From positions 1-15,170 of the forward strand of contig JBJTCD010000004.1 of the NCBI GenBank assembly GCA_046091665.1: a stretch of 15,170 nt of DNA. The letters are read 5' to 3'. Position 1 is the first letter of the stretch. The number at the start of each line of letters is the position of its first letter. This DNA is from CAIUPE01 sp046091665 (GTDB lineage Bacteria > Pseudomonadota > Alphaproteobacteria > Rhizobiales > Beijerinckiaceae). Under the pieces are notes generated by a model. That model was not told the origin of the DNA. It worked only from the letters and a program-made list of their open reading frames with translations, and searched no databases. This document shows, one piece after another, positions 7,451 through 14,178 of this stretch. The position numbers and the translations under genes were made by a program.

Positions 7451-8122
7451 ATGCGGTTTGTGAAGGATATTGAAGCCGATATCGTTGTTTTTGACGCCTA
7501 TGGCACGGTCTTTGACGTTCATTCGGCTGTGATGCGTGCGGGGCAAGCCTTGGGCCCGCAAGCGCAAGCCGTGTCCGATTTGTGGCGGCAAAAGCAGCTC
7601 GAATATACATGGGTGCGAACGCTGATGGGGCGCTATGAGTCGTTTTGGGCGCTGACCGAAGAGTCGCTTGATTATGCGCTCGCAACCTTGACGCCCGCGC
7701 ATAAGAATTTGCGCGCCGCGCTTCTCGAATCCTATCGACATCTTACCGCTTATGACGATGTCCGGCCGGTGCTTGAACGCATAAGGGAGAAGGGTGCGAA
7801 AACAACCATTCTCTCAAATGGCGACGGCACAATGCTCGAAGATGCGGTGAAAGCCGCGAGCCTTGAAGCGCTTTTTGACGGGCTCATTTCGATTGAAGAA
7901 ATCGGTATTTATAAAACCGCGCCCGATGCCTATCGGCTCGTCAAAGGCGCTTTCGGAATTGAACCGAACCGCACTTTGTTTATCTCGTCCAATCGGTGGG
8001 ATGTGGCGGGCGCGCGGCTGGCTGGCTTTCATCCTTTATGGATCAACCGCGCCGGACGTAGCGATGAATATCGCGACTGTCCCCCCGATGCAATTTTGAA
8101 AAATCTCGGCGAGATTTTTTGA
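7451..8122 (+). CDS. Haloacid dehalogenase, type II (HAD superfamily)
   Basis: A 223-residue HAD-superfamily hydrolase of the (S)-2-haloacid dehalogenase type, which converts 2-haloacids to 2-hydroxy acids via an aspartyl ester. Motif I is VVFDAYGTVFD with nucleophile Asp15, motif II is ILSNGDG, the motif III lysine lies in IYKTAPDAY, and the end motif FISSNRWDVAGA matches the SSN-WD-GA pattern of the family. The tryptophan- and serine-bearing C-terminal motif favours a dehalogenase over a phosphatase. GGGAAGG (7437-7443) lies 7 bases before the ATG. The last codons form a hairpin terminator shared with the convergent transporter gene. Confidence 0.9.
   Translation: MRFVKDIEADIVVFDAYGTVFDVHSAVMRAGQALGPQAQAVSDLWRQKQLEYTWVRTLMGRYESFWALTEESLDYALATLTPAHKNLRAALLESYRHLTAYDDVRPVLERIREKGAKTTILSNGDGTMLEDAVKAASLEALFDGLISIEEIGIYKTAPDAYRLVKGAFGIEPNRTLFISSNRWDVAGARLAGFHPLWINRAGRSDEYRDCPPDAILKNLGEIF
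8099..8120. terminator. Bidirectional A/T-flanked hairpin inside the dehalogenase 3' end
   Basis: A perfect 9-bp stem, AAAAATCTC (8099-8107) with GAGATTTTT (8111-8119), loop GGC, plus one more T. The flanking A5 and T6 provide a U-tract in both directions. It therefore suits the dehalogenase gene (plus) and the transporter gene (minus, stop at 8136). The stem is GC-poor, so strength is uncertain. It lies entirely within the last codons of the dehalogenase. Confidence 0.65.
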
Positions 8123-8135
8123 GGGGGTTAAATGC

Positions 8136-9032
8136 TTACCGCTCTCGTGTTATCAATTGCCCCAGCGAATGGGCGATCAAGGCGGCCATCACAATCGCGC
8201 CGCCGATGATCGTGCGTATACTCGGCACTTCGCCATGAATGAGCCACACCCAGATGCCACCGAGAACTGGTTCTGCTGTGCCGATCAATGACGCGATCGA
8301 CGCAGGGATCAAACGCGCGCCCGCAACGAACATCGCAAGCCCGCCGCCGAGATTGATCGCGCCGAAGAGAAACAACACGAAACCATCGGTCATGCTGATG
8401 TTCATATCGCCAGCATGAAAGAAGGCATTCACGCCGGCGATGATGACGCCGAGTGTTACGGCCGGCACCATTTCGACATGTGAATAGTGACGCGTGATCA
8501 CGGTGGCCAGCGCGAAAGCGAGCGAGATCACAATCGCCAACGCACCGCCAATCGGTGACATATCGCCATCAAGCGATTCAGATTCCATGACCGCGATGCC
8601 AAAGATCACGCTCGCAATCGCAATCCATGTTCCAAGCGACACGCGTTCACGAAATAAAACATAAGCGAGCGAGGCCGCAATCAAGGGGCCACCCGCTTGA
8701 ACAAGCAGAATATTCGCAACACTCGTATATTGCAGGCCGACAACGAAACTCGTCGATGCGGCGGCAAAACAAATAGCGACGCCAATGCCCGGGAGGCCCA
8801 TGCGAATAACATGACGAAGGGCGCCGCTCGGTCCATCACGCAACAACATAAAGCCGATCAAAAACAGCGCTGCAAAACCCGAGCGCCACATCACCATGGT
8901 CCATGGATCACTGATTGTGATGAAACGCGCCAAGGCGCCGCCAAAACTCCATGTCAGCGCCGATCCCAAAACGAGCGCCATGCCGAGGCGTCGATGCGCG
9001 TGGTTTATTCCTGTCATGGCTGACACGGTCAT
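8136..9032 (-). CDS. DMT/EamA-family transporter
   Basis: A 298-residue inner-membrane protein of the drug/metabolite transporter superfamily with two EamA domains, roughly residues 15-145 and 155-290, and about ten hydrophobic helices. Typical features are the first helix GSALTWSFGGALARF, the end of repeat one (QAGGPLIAASLAYVLFRERVS) and the matching segment in repeat two (IGTAEPVLGGIWVWLIHGE). Such proteins usually export small metabolites or amino acids; no substrate can be assigned. GGAGGA lies about 10 bases before the ATG at 9032. The 13-base gap to the dehalogenase stop holds no separate terminator, as the shared hairpin lies just beyond. It is divergent from trhO. Confidence 0.9.
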   Translation of the reverse strand: MTVSAMTGINHAHRRLGMALVLGSALTWSFGGALARFITISDPWTMVMWRSGFAALFLIGFMLLRDGPSGALRHVIRMGLPGIGVAICFAAASTSFVVGLQYTSVANILLVQAGGPLIAASLAYVLFRERVSLGTWIAIASVIFGIAVMESESLDGDMSPIGGALAIVISLAFALATVITRHYSHVEMVPAVTLGVIIAGVNAFFHAGDMNISMTDGFVLFLFGAINLGGGLAMFVAGARLIPASIASLIGTAEPVLGGIWVWLIHGEVPSIRTIIGGAIVMAALIAHSLGQLITRER

Positions 9033-9064
9033 TGCGGGCGCTTCCTCCGATTCGAAACATTTTT

Positions 9065-9084
9065 CTGACGAATATACTTGTCAG
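9065..9084. promoter_or_regulatory. Candidate 20-bp palindromic operator with embedded -10-like TATACT
   Basis: CTGAC (9065-9069) and GTCAG (9080-9084) are inverted repeats 10 bases apart. The whole 20-mer matches its own reverse complement at 16 of 20 positions. It contains TATACT (9073-9078), a possible -10 for trhO with a poor -35 (TTCGAA, 9051-9056). It lies between the divergent transporter and trhO genes. A dimeric regulator could bind here. No regulator gene is adjacent and the family is unknown. Confidence 0.4.
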
Positions 9085-9113
9085 GACGCACCCGCAGGGT
9101 AAAGAACGGCATT

Positions 9114-10046
9114 ATGTCGTCTGTTTCCGTCGCCGCCTTTTATCGCTTTGCTCCGATTGCCGATCCTGAAGGACTTCGGGCGCGGTTGTTTGAGATTTGC
9201 CGTGCTTTTTCGGCAAAAGGCATTCTTCTTGTCGCGTCCGAAGGCATTAACGGAACAATTGCGACAAACGCTCACCGCATGGCTGATCTGCTTGAGGCGA
9301 TCCGCGAAGCGACCGGGTTTCGTGATCTTCGCCCACGTCTCTCTGAAGATGATCTGATGCCGTTCTTGCGTTTGAAAGTAAGGCTCAAAAAAGAAATCGT
9401 CACATTGGGGCGCGCGGAAGCGGATCCGTTGAAGCAAGTCGGAACTTACGTGCCGCCGTCAGAATGGAATGCGCTGATCAGTGATCCGAACACGATCGTC
9501 GTCGATACGCGTAATGATTATGAATTCCGGCTTGGTACATTTGATCTCGCGCTTGATCCGGCTACGCCGACCTTTCGTGATTTTCCCGACTATGTCGAAA
9601 AAAATCTCGCCGCGCATAAGGATCGTCCGATTGCGATGTTTTGCACGGGCGGTATTCGCTGTGAGAAAGCGACAAGCTATCTCGTCGCTGAAGGTTTCAA
9701 GAATGTTTATCATCTTGAAGGCGGCATTTTGAATTATCTCGAAACCATTCCGGAAGAGGAAAGTCTCTGGCGCGGCGGTTGTTTTGTTTTTGATCGCCGT
9801 GTTGCGCTCGGGCATGGCTTAAAGCCCTTGCCGATGCGGCTTTGTTATGGATGTCTCGCCCCGCTTGATGAGGCTGATTTTTCTTCACCCGATTATGAAG
9901 AAGGTGTATCTTGCCCGCATTGCGCGCCACTATTGACGAAAGACAAACGCGCTTCACTTCGTGAGCGTCATAGGCAGACTCTTTTGGCTCAAAAGCAAGG
10001 ACGCTCCCATCTTGGTCCTTTCATCGATGATGAGAGCGCCGAATGA
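9114..10046 (+). CDS. trhO: tRNA uridine(34) hydroxylase TrhO (YceA), rhodanese-related
   Basis: A 310-residue protein matching TrhO (formerly YceA), which hydroxylates U34 of certain tRNAs on the way to the 5-oxyacetyl-type wobble modification. The N-terminal acylphosphatase-like domain carries VASEGINGT. The rhodanese domain carries VVDTRNDYEF and the active loop FCTGGIRCEKAT, with Cys177 and Cys183 from this start. The C-terminus has two CxxC pairs (CYGC and CPHC), as in the family. The frame extends upstream to 9078, but ATG 9114 gives the family start MSSVSVAAFYRFAPI; AAAGAA is the only, weak, RBS. Its stop overlaps the ATG of the next gene, so they are translationally coupled. Confidence 0.93.
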   Translation: MSSVSVAAFYRFAPIADPEGLRARLFEICRAFSAKGILLVASEGINGTIATNAHRMADLLEAIREATGFRDLRPRLSEDDLMPFLRLKVRLKKEIVTLGRAEADPLKQVGTYVPPSEWNALISDPNTIVVDTRNDYEFRLGTFDLALDPATPTFRDFPDYVEKNLAAHKDRPIAMFCTGGIRCEKATSYLVAEGFKNVYHLEGGILNYLETIPEEESLWRGGCFVFDRRVALGHGLKPLPMRLCYGCLAPLDEADFSSPDYEEGVSCPHCAPLLTKDKRASLRERHRQTLLAQKQGRSHLGPFIDDESAE

Positions 10047-10900
10047 AGAGCCTTCGCGCGATGATCCCGAATCCGAACCGGCTGCGGGTCTGGTTTCGTT
10101 TTCACATCGCTGAATTCTCAACTTTTGCGGCGGCAATTTCCTATCAGTTAATGATTGTGTTTTTTCCCGGTATTTTGCTGATCAAAGCGTTGAAAGATAT
10201 TTTTGGTATTCCTAATGTCGCGCGTTATCAACCTGTCTATGCTGAAATTGATATGCCGGGCTCCATCGTCACTTTGGTCAAAGGTTTTTTGCGCAGTGCA
10301 AAAGGCCTAACGGGTTTTGATAAATCGCTTGCGACCCTTTTTTTGATCGCGCTTGTTGTGCTGGGGCTTAGTCGACTTTTTGCCGAATATTACAAAGCGT
10401 CGTTGAAACTCTTTGAACGGGATCGTCGCTTGTTTCGCGAGCGCCTTATTGGGGGAATTGCGGCGGTGGCCTTCGTGAGTGTGGCGATTTTATTATTCTT
10501 GGCTCTGAATGGAACGATCTTTTCCTTTCAGCCGCATATCTTGCGCGATTATGGTTTATTGATCGAAATCATTAGCGCTCTGATCTCCTTTGCTCTTCTC
10601 GTCGCAAGTGTTGCGGGCTTGATAAGGCTCGTCTCTCATGGCGCGCTCAGCGCTCAAGCGATTTGGGGCGGCGCGATGGTGACGGTTGGCGGATGGATTT
10701 TGGCCTCGCTTCTTTTTTTGCAGCTTGATACGTATTTCGCGCTTCAACAAAAATTTTATGGCGCAGGCGCAGCAATCATCGCCATGCTCATTTGGTTTTA
10801 TCTCACTGCAAGCCTGTTGTTGGCCGGGCTCGGTTTTGCAGCCATTGTGATTGATAAACGCGTGCCTTTATCGTCCGATTCTCAAGCGGCTCGAGAATAA
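10043..10900 (+). CDS. YihY/BrkB-family inner-membrane protein
   Basis: A 285-residue polytopic membrane protein of the YihY/virulence factor BrkB (formerly 'ribonuclease BN') family. It has about six hydrophobic helices: FSTFAAAISYQLMIVFFPGIL near residue 25, one near residue 95, one near 135, one near 175, one near 210, and the family end YGAGAAIIAMLIWFYLTASLLLAGL. The function of the family is not settled; nuclease activity was a misassignment. The ATG at 10043 overlaps the trhO stop as ATGA. The 3' end overlaps the convergent CFA synthase gene by 19 bases. It lacks the long hydrophilic tail seen in some relatives. Confidence 0.85.
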   Translation: MKSLRAMIPNPNRLRVWFRFHIAEFSTFAAAISYQLMIVFFPGILLIKALKDIFGIPNVARYQPVYAEIDMPGSIVTLVKGFLRSAKGLTGFDKSLATLFLIALVVLGLSRLFAEYYKASLKLFERDRRLFRERLIGGIAAVAFVSVAILLFLALNGTIFSFQPHILRDYGLLIEIISALISFALLVASVAGLIRLVSHGALSAQAIWGGAMVTVGGWILASLLFLQLDTYFALQQKFYGAGAAIIAMLIWFYLTASLLLAGLGFAAIVIDKRVPLSSDSQAARE

Positions 10901-12183
10901 TCTTTGAGCGGCGCCACGACCGGAGCAAGCGGATGCGCTTGTTCGAAAGCCGTGATGTAATCACGCATGATCGGAACCGCATCGCCCCTTTTTGCGAGTT
11001 GAATTTGAAATACCATCTGCCCTTGATGGCGAAATGATAATTCACTCGTGATCAAATAGAATTCCCACATCCGGCAAAAGCGCTCATCATAGAGCGCGCG
11101 GATCTTTGCACGATTTTGTTCAAAGCGTTCGCGCCACAGACGAAGCGTCTCAGCATAATGCAAGCGGAGAATCTCAATATCGGTGATGATCAATCCCGCT
11201 CTTTCGATGGACGGGAGCACTTCGGAAAGCGAGGGGCAATAGCCGCCGGGAAAGATATATTTTGTGATCCAGGGATTGGTATGGCCCGGACCATAGGCGC
11301 GGCCAATGGCATGAATAAGTGCCACGCCATCCTCTTTCAAACACCGCGCGACCATTTGGAAATAGTCATCAAAATGCGTGACGCCCACATGTTCAAACAT
11401 CCCGACTGAAATGATGCGGTCATAGAGGCCTTGCTCTGCGCGGTAGTCTTGCAGTTTGAACCTTACGCGATCAGACAGCCCCGCAGCCGCGACCCGTTCC
11501 TGTGACACTCTGAGCTGTTCGGTTGAAAGAGTGAGGCCTGTGACAGAACCCGATCCGATCTTGGCGAGATAGAGCCCCAAGCCGCCCCAACCCGATCCGA
11601 TATCGAGAATGGATTGGCCCGGGTTCAACAGGAGTTTTGCCGCGAGGTGCCGCTTCTTCTGCGCTTGGGCGGTTTCGATCGTATCTGACGGATCCATGAC
11701 ATAGGCGCAGGAATATTGACGGTCCCCGTCGAGGAAGAGGTCATAAAGTGTGTCGGACAAATCATAATGATGGGCGACATTTTTCCGTGACCGCCCAGCG
11801 GGGTTGAATTGAGCCAGACGGCGGAACCCTGTTCTCAGCCTCTCTGTCACGCCGCTCAAAGGGTATTTTAGGGGATTAAGCCCCAGATTCCTGAAGACGA
11901 GGTCGATGACATCGTAAATTGTCCCCACCTCAACCGTGAGGGTGCCATCCATATAGGCCTCGCCGACGGCCAATTGGGGGTCAAACAGGATTTTGAGCGC
12001 CGTTTTTGTATTATGAATTCGGACCGTGAGAGGGTAGCCGCTCCCTTCTCCATAAGCGGTAGAGCGGCCTTTTGGGTCGATCACCGTTAAGGATCCATAG
12101 CGAATGGTCTCGTTTAAGAGTGAATCGAGCAGTGCCATGATCGTTTCATCCTGACTGTCATTATTCTCGGTCGGGCGGTTCAT
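10882..12183 (-). CDS. cfa: Cyclopropane-fatty-acyl-phospholipid synthase
   Basis: A SAM-dependent methyltransferase of up to 433 residues that adds a methylene bridge to unsaturated acyl chains of membrane phospholipids. Family features in order: the lipid-binding N-terminal domain (TVRIHNTKTALKILFDPQLAVGEAYMDG), NVAHHYDLSDTLYDLFLD, YSCAYV, the SAM-binding LDIGSGWGGLGLYLA, SVGMFEHVG, the substrate-site stretch KYIFPGGYCPSLSEV, and the C-terminal ETLRLWRERF and RMWEFYL. Apparently complete and active. Two starts compete: ATG 12183 and ATG 12138 (MALLDSLLN, closer to where relatives begin). Both have weak RBSs about 10 bases away. Convergent with the YihY gene, with a 19-base overlap and no terminator. 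Confidence 0.95.
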   Translation of the reverse strand: MNRPTENNDSQDETIMALLDSLLNETIRYGSLTVIDPKGRSTAYGEGSGYPLTVRIHNTKTALKILFDPQLAVGEAYMDGTLTVEVGTIYDVIDLVFRNLGLNPLKYPLSGVTERLRTGFRRLAQFNPAGRSRKNVAHHYDLSDTLYDLFLDGDRQYSCAYVMDPSDTIETAQAQKKRHLAAKLLLNPGQSILDIGSGWGGLGLYLAKIGSGSVTGLTLSTEQLRVSQERVAAAGLSDRVRFKLQDYRAEQGLYDRIISVGMFEHVGVTHFDDYFQMVARCLKEDGVALIHAIGRAYGPGHTNPWITKYIFPGGYCPSLSEVLPSIERAGLIITDIEILRLHYAETLRLWRERFEQNRAKIRALYDERFCRMWEFYLITSELSFRHQGQMVFQIQLAKRGDAVPIMRDYITAFEQAHPLAPVVAPLKDYSRAA

Positions 12184-12254
12184 GATCTACCCGCTCTTTC
12201 GACAATCAATTTTCGCCGGATTTAGGGTCATTCGTCAACTTACGGATAGTAGAG

Positions 12255-12271
12255 TGGCACATAGTTTGCTT
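12255..12271 (+). promoter_or_regulatory. Near-consensus sigma-54 (RpoN) promoter
   Basis: TGGCAC (12255-12260), then ATAGT, then TTGCTT (12266-12271). The invariant GG (12256-12257) and GC (12268-12269) have exactly the -24/-12 spacing. The match to TGGCACG-N4-TTGCW differs only at the seventh base (A for G). Transcription would start near 12281, directed at the small ORF and flgM. It lies in an intergenic region, as expected. I saw no obvious enhancer-binding palindrome or IHF site in the 70 bases upstream. Confidence 0.7.
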
Positions 12272-12332
12272 CCCTAGGTTGTGATCCGCGCCAATGGGGG
12301 CAGCGGCTCAAAAAATGGGGGGTAAAGCCGTC

Positions 12333-12506
12333 ATGAAAGAACCGACATTTGATCGTGTTGCAGATCTCAAATTGCATCAGGCAGAACGTCGTGCGGCTGA
12401 ATTATTGCGCTGGGCGCGCCTTCGGAAGCGTCTGACCAGTGCCATTCGCCGAGAGATCGTCCTTGCCCAGGATGCGGGCGGGTTGTCACAGAAGGCAATT
12501 TACTAA
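12333..12506 (+). CDS. Small basic protein of unknown function
   Basis: A predicted 57-residue protein (70 residues if ATG 12294 is used), not recognised. It is rich in Arg, Lys, Glu and Ala, and probably almost wholly helical, with AERRAAELLRWARLRKRL as a strong amphipathic stretch. The C-terminus LAQDAGGLSQKAIY loosely recalls the start of a helix-turn-helix, but there is no complete domain. GGGGGG (12317-12322) lies 10 bases before ATG 12333. The 12294 start would leave only about 13 bases of leader after the predicted sigma-54 start and has no RBS. Codon use looks coding-like. The placement directly after a sigma-54 promoter supports expression, but it could also be a leader or truncated remnant. 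Confidence 0.45.
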   Translation: MKEPTFDRVADLKLHQAERRAAELLRWARLRKRLTSAIRREIVLAQDAGGLSQKAIY

Positions 12507-12532
12507 TTTAAATCAATGGCTTGGTAAAAAAC

Positions 12533-12557
12533 TTCAGAAAAAACAATTTTTTTTGAA
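12533..12557 (+). terminator. Weak A/U-rich hairpin between the small ORF and flgM
   Basis: TTCAGAAAAAA (12533-12543) can pair with TTTTTTTTGAA (12547-12557), an 11-bp stem with one G-U pair and a three-base loop. It is A/U-rich, so weak. It might attenuate transcription between the small ORF and flgM or mark the end of the first transcript. The surrounding 12507-12645 gap is markedly A/T-rich and otherwise shows no gene. Confidence 0.3.
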
Positions 12558-12645
12558 TTCTGGGCTAAAATCCTCAAGCCACCGACCGTCTTATGGTTTG
12601 TAGACGTGTAACCCTAGTCTTCGACGTACGCGTTGGAGGTGTGAG

Positions 12646-12954
12646 ATGATTGACCCAATTGGAAATAAAGCTGTTCTTGCTGATCCGTCGGTCCGAAAGG
12701 CGCCGAAAGCGGACGCTAAGGCGTCGGCTCAGGCGGCTGTGAAGATTGCGGACGCTTCGGTCTCGGCGAAAGCCGACGCACCGCAGGTGGAAGTGACGAT
12801 CACCAAGGGCAATGGACTTTCTGAACCCCCGTTCGATTATGCGAAGGTCATCGCGCTCAAGCAGCAGATCGCCAATGGCGAATACAAAGTTGATTACAAC
12901 AAGCTTGCGCAATCGATGATCGATTCAGACATCCTCGGTGGTGGAAAGAAATAA
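12646..12954 (+). CDS. flgM: Anti-sigma-28 factor FlgM
   Basis: A 102-residue protein whose last 40 residues fit the FlgM domain: DYAKVIALKQQIANGEYKVD followed by YNKLAQSMIDSDI, matching the family pattern of a helix, G-x-Y-x-V-D, then I/L-A-x-x-(I/L)-(I/L). The N-terminal half is Ala/Lys-rich and disordered-looking, as is normal. FlgM binds and holds the flagellar sigma factor FliA until the hook is complete. GGAGG (12635-12639) lies 6 bases before the ATG. No other flagellar gene is in the window. It may be expressed from its own A/T-rich upstream region or by read-through from the sigma-54 promoter at 12255. Confidence 0.85.
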   Translation: MIDPIGNKAVLADPSVRKAPKADAKASAQAAVKIADASVSAKADAPQVEVTITKGNGLSEPPFDYAKVIALKQQIANGEYKVDYNKLAQSMIDSDILGGGKK

Positions 12955-12976
12955 CTCGGCGCGCCGCGTGTCGGCT

Positions 12977-14143
12977 TTAGCCCGCCTTGAGAAAGGCTCT
13001 CGCGAGGTCGACCCAGTAGGCCGCGCCCGTGAGAAGTATTGAGTCATTGAAGTCGTAGCCGGGGTGATGCAACGGCTGCGACCGTTCGTTTTTTGCCCCG
13101 AGCACGAGATAGCTGCCAGGCTTTTTCTCAAGCATATAAGAAAAATCTTCGGACCCTGTGTAAGAGCGTTGCAGATCGATAACGCGATCAGCGCCGACGG
13201 TATCGAGGGCAATTTTTTTTGCGAATTTTGTCATTGCTGGATCATTCACCAAAACCGGATAGCCGGTCATTTCGGAGATCGTCGCTTCGATCCCAAAACT
13301 TTCGGCTTGAAGGCGGATCACTTCAGGAATCCGCTTTTTCAAAAGGGCAGCCACCTCTCTTGTGAAGGCGCGCGCATCAACCGTAAGCGTTGCGGTTTGC
13401 GGGATCGCATTCGACGCACGTCCCGCTTGAAACACACCGACCGTAACAACACCGGCTTCCATCGGATCGAGATTACGCGAAACGAGGGTTTGCAACGCAA
13501 GCACGATGCTCGCCCCGGCCACGATGGGATCGCGCGTGACTTCTGGCGTTGAGGCGTGGCCGCCTACACCCGTCAGCGTCACATTAAAGCCATCGGCATT
13601 GGCGAAAAGCGTACCCTCTTTGAAGCCAAAAACACCTTCCTCAAGATCGGGCATATTATGCATGCCGAATACTGCATCACAGGGGAAGCGTTCGAAAAGT
13701 CCGTCTTCAACCATCAATTTCGCGCCGCCATAATTCTCTTCGGCGGGCTGAAAAAGGAGATGTACTGTGCCGTCAAAATCACCGGTCTCGGCGAGATGTT
13801 TGGCGGTAGCGAGCAAGATCGCCGTATGACCATCATGACCACAAGCATGCATGAGGCCTGGGGATTTTGACGAATAGGGGAGGTTGGTTTCTTCATCAAT
13901 CGGCAAAGCGTCAAAATCGGCGCGAATACCAATCGCGCGTCGACCGGTACCTTTCGACAACGTGCCCACAACGCCGGTCTGGCCAACACCCGTTGTGACC
14001 GACCAGCCCCATTCAGCAAGACGACTGGCCACGAAGGCACTGGTCTTGTATTCCTCAAGTCCAAGTTCGGGATGTTCGTGGAGATGACGTCTGATGGCGA
14101 TCATCTCGTCTTTCATCGCGCGCATCTGGTCTTCGGTACGCAT
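12977..14143 (-). CDS. M20-family amidohydrolase (hippurate hydrolase / HipO-like)
   Basis: A 388-residue cytoplasmic M20D-type metal-dependent amidohydrolase; relatives hydrolyse N-acyl amino acids such as hippurate, or indole-3-acetyl-amino acids. All metal-site motifs are present: RADFDALP (residues 74-81), HACGHDGHTA (99-108, with Cys101 and His103), PAEE (133-136), MHNMP with His162, and HHPGYDFND near the end. The dimerisation-domain motif GGHAS is also intact. A GTG at 14155 is in frame, but GAGGT sits 7 bases before ATG 14143, which I prefer. It is divergent from the DDAH gene with only 35 bases between starts, and convergent with flgM. It is a much more canonical M20 member than the protein at 25-1647. 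Confidence 0.92.
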   Translation of the reverse strand: MRTEDQMRAMKDEMIAIRRHLHEHPELGLEEYKTSAFVASRLAEWGWSVTTGVGQTGVVGTLSKGTGRRAIGIRADFDALPIDEETNLPYSSKSPGLMHACGHDGHTAILLATAKHLAETGDFDGTVHLLFQPAEENYGGAKLMVEDGLFERFPCDAVFGMHNMPDLEEGVFGFKEGTLFANADGFNVTLTGVGGHASTPEVTRDPIVAGASIVLALQTLVSRNLDPMEAGVVTVGVFQAGRASNAIPQTATLTVDARAFTREVAALLKKRIPEVIRLQAESFGIEATISEMTGYPVLVNDPAMTKFAKKIALDTVGADRVIDLQRSYTGSEDFSYMLEKKPGSYLVLGAKNERSQPLHHPGYDFNDSILLTGAAYWVDLARAFLKAG

Positions 14144-14178
14144 CTGCAACCTCACTTAACGAATTCGAGAGCCTTCTC

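Noticed and set aside
7502..7518. A TGGCACG sequence followed by TTGA, resembling a sigma-54 promoter
   Set aside because: The -12 GC is replaced by GA and the site lies inside the dehalogenase coding sequence.
12566..12596. TAAA followed by a GC-rich block upstream of flgM as a sigma-28 promoter
   Set aside because: The downstream block does not resemble GCCGATAA and the spacing is off, so there is no real match.
13064..13552. A 162-codon open frame on the plus strand opposite the HipO-like gene
   Set aside because: It is antisense to an intact amidohydrolase and has no recognisable motif.
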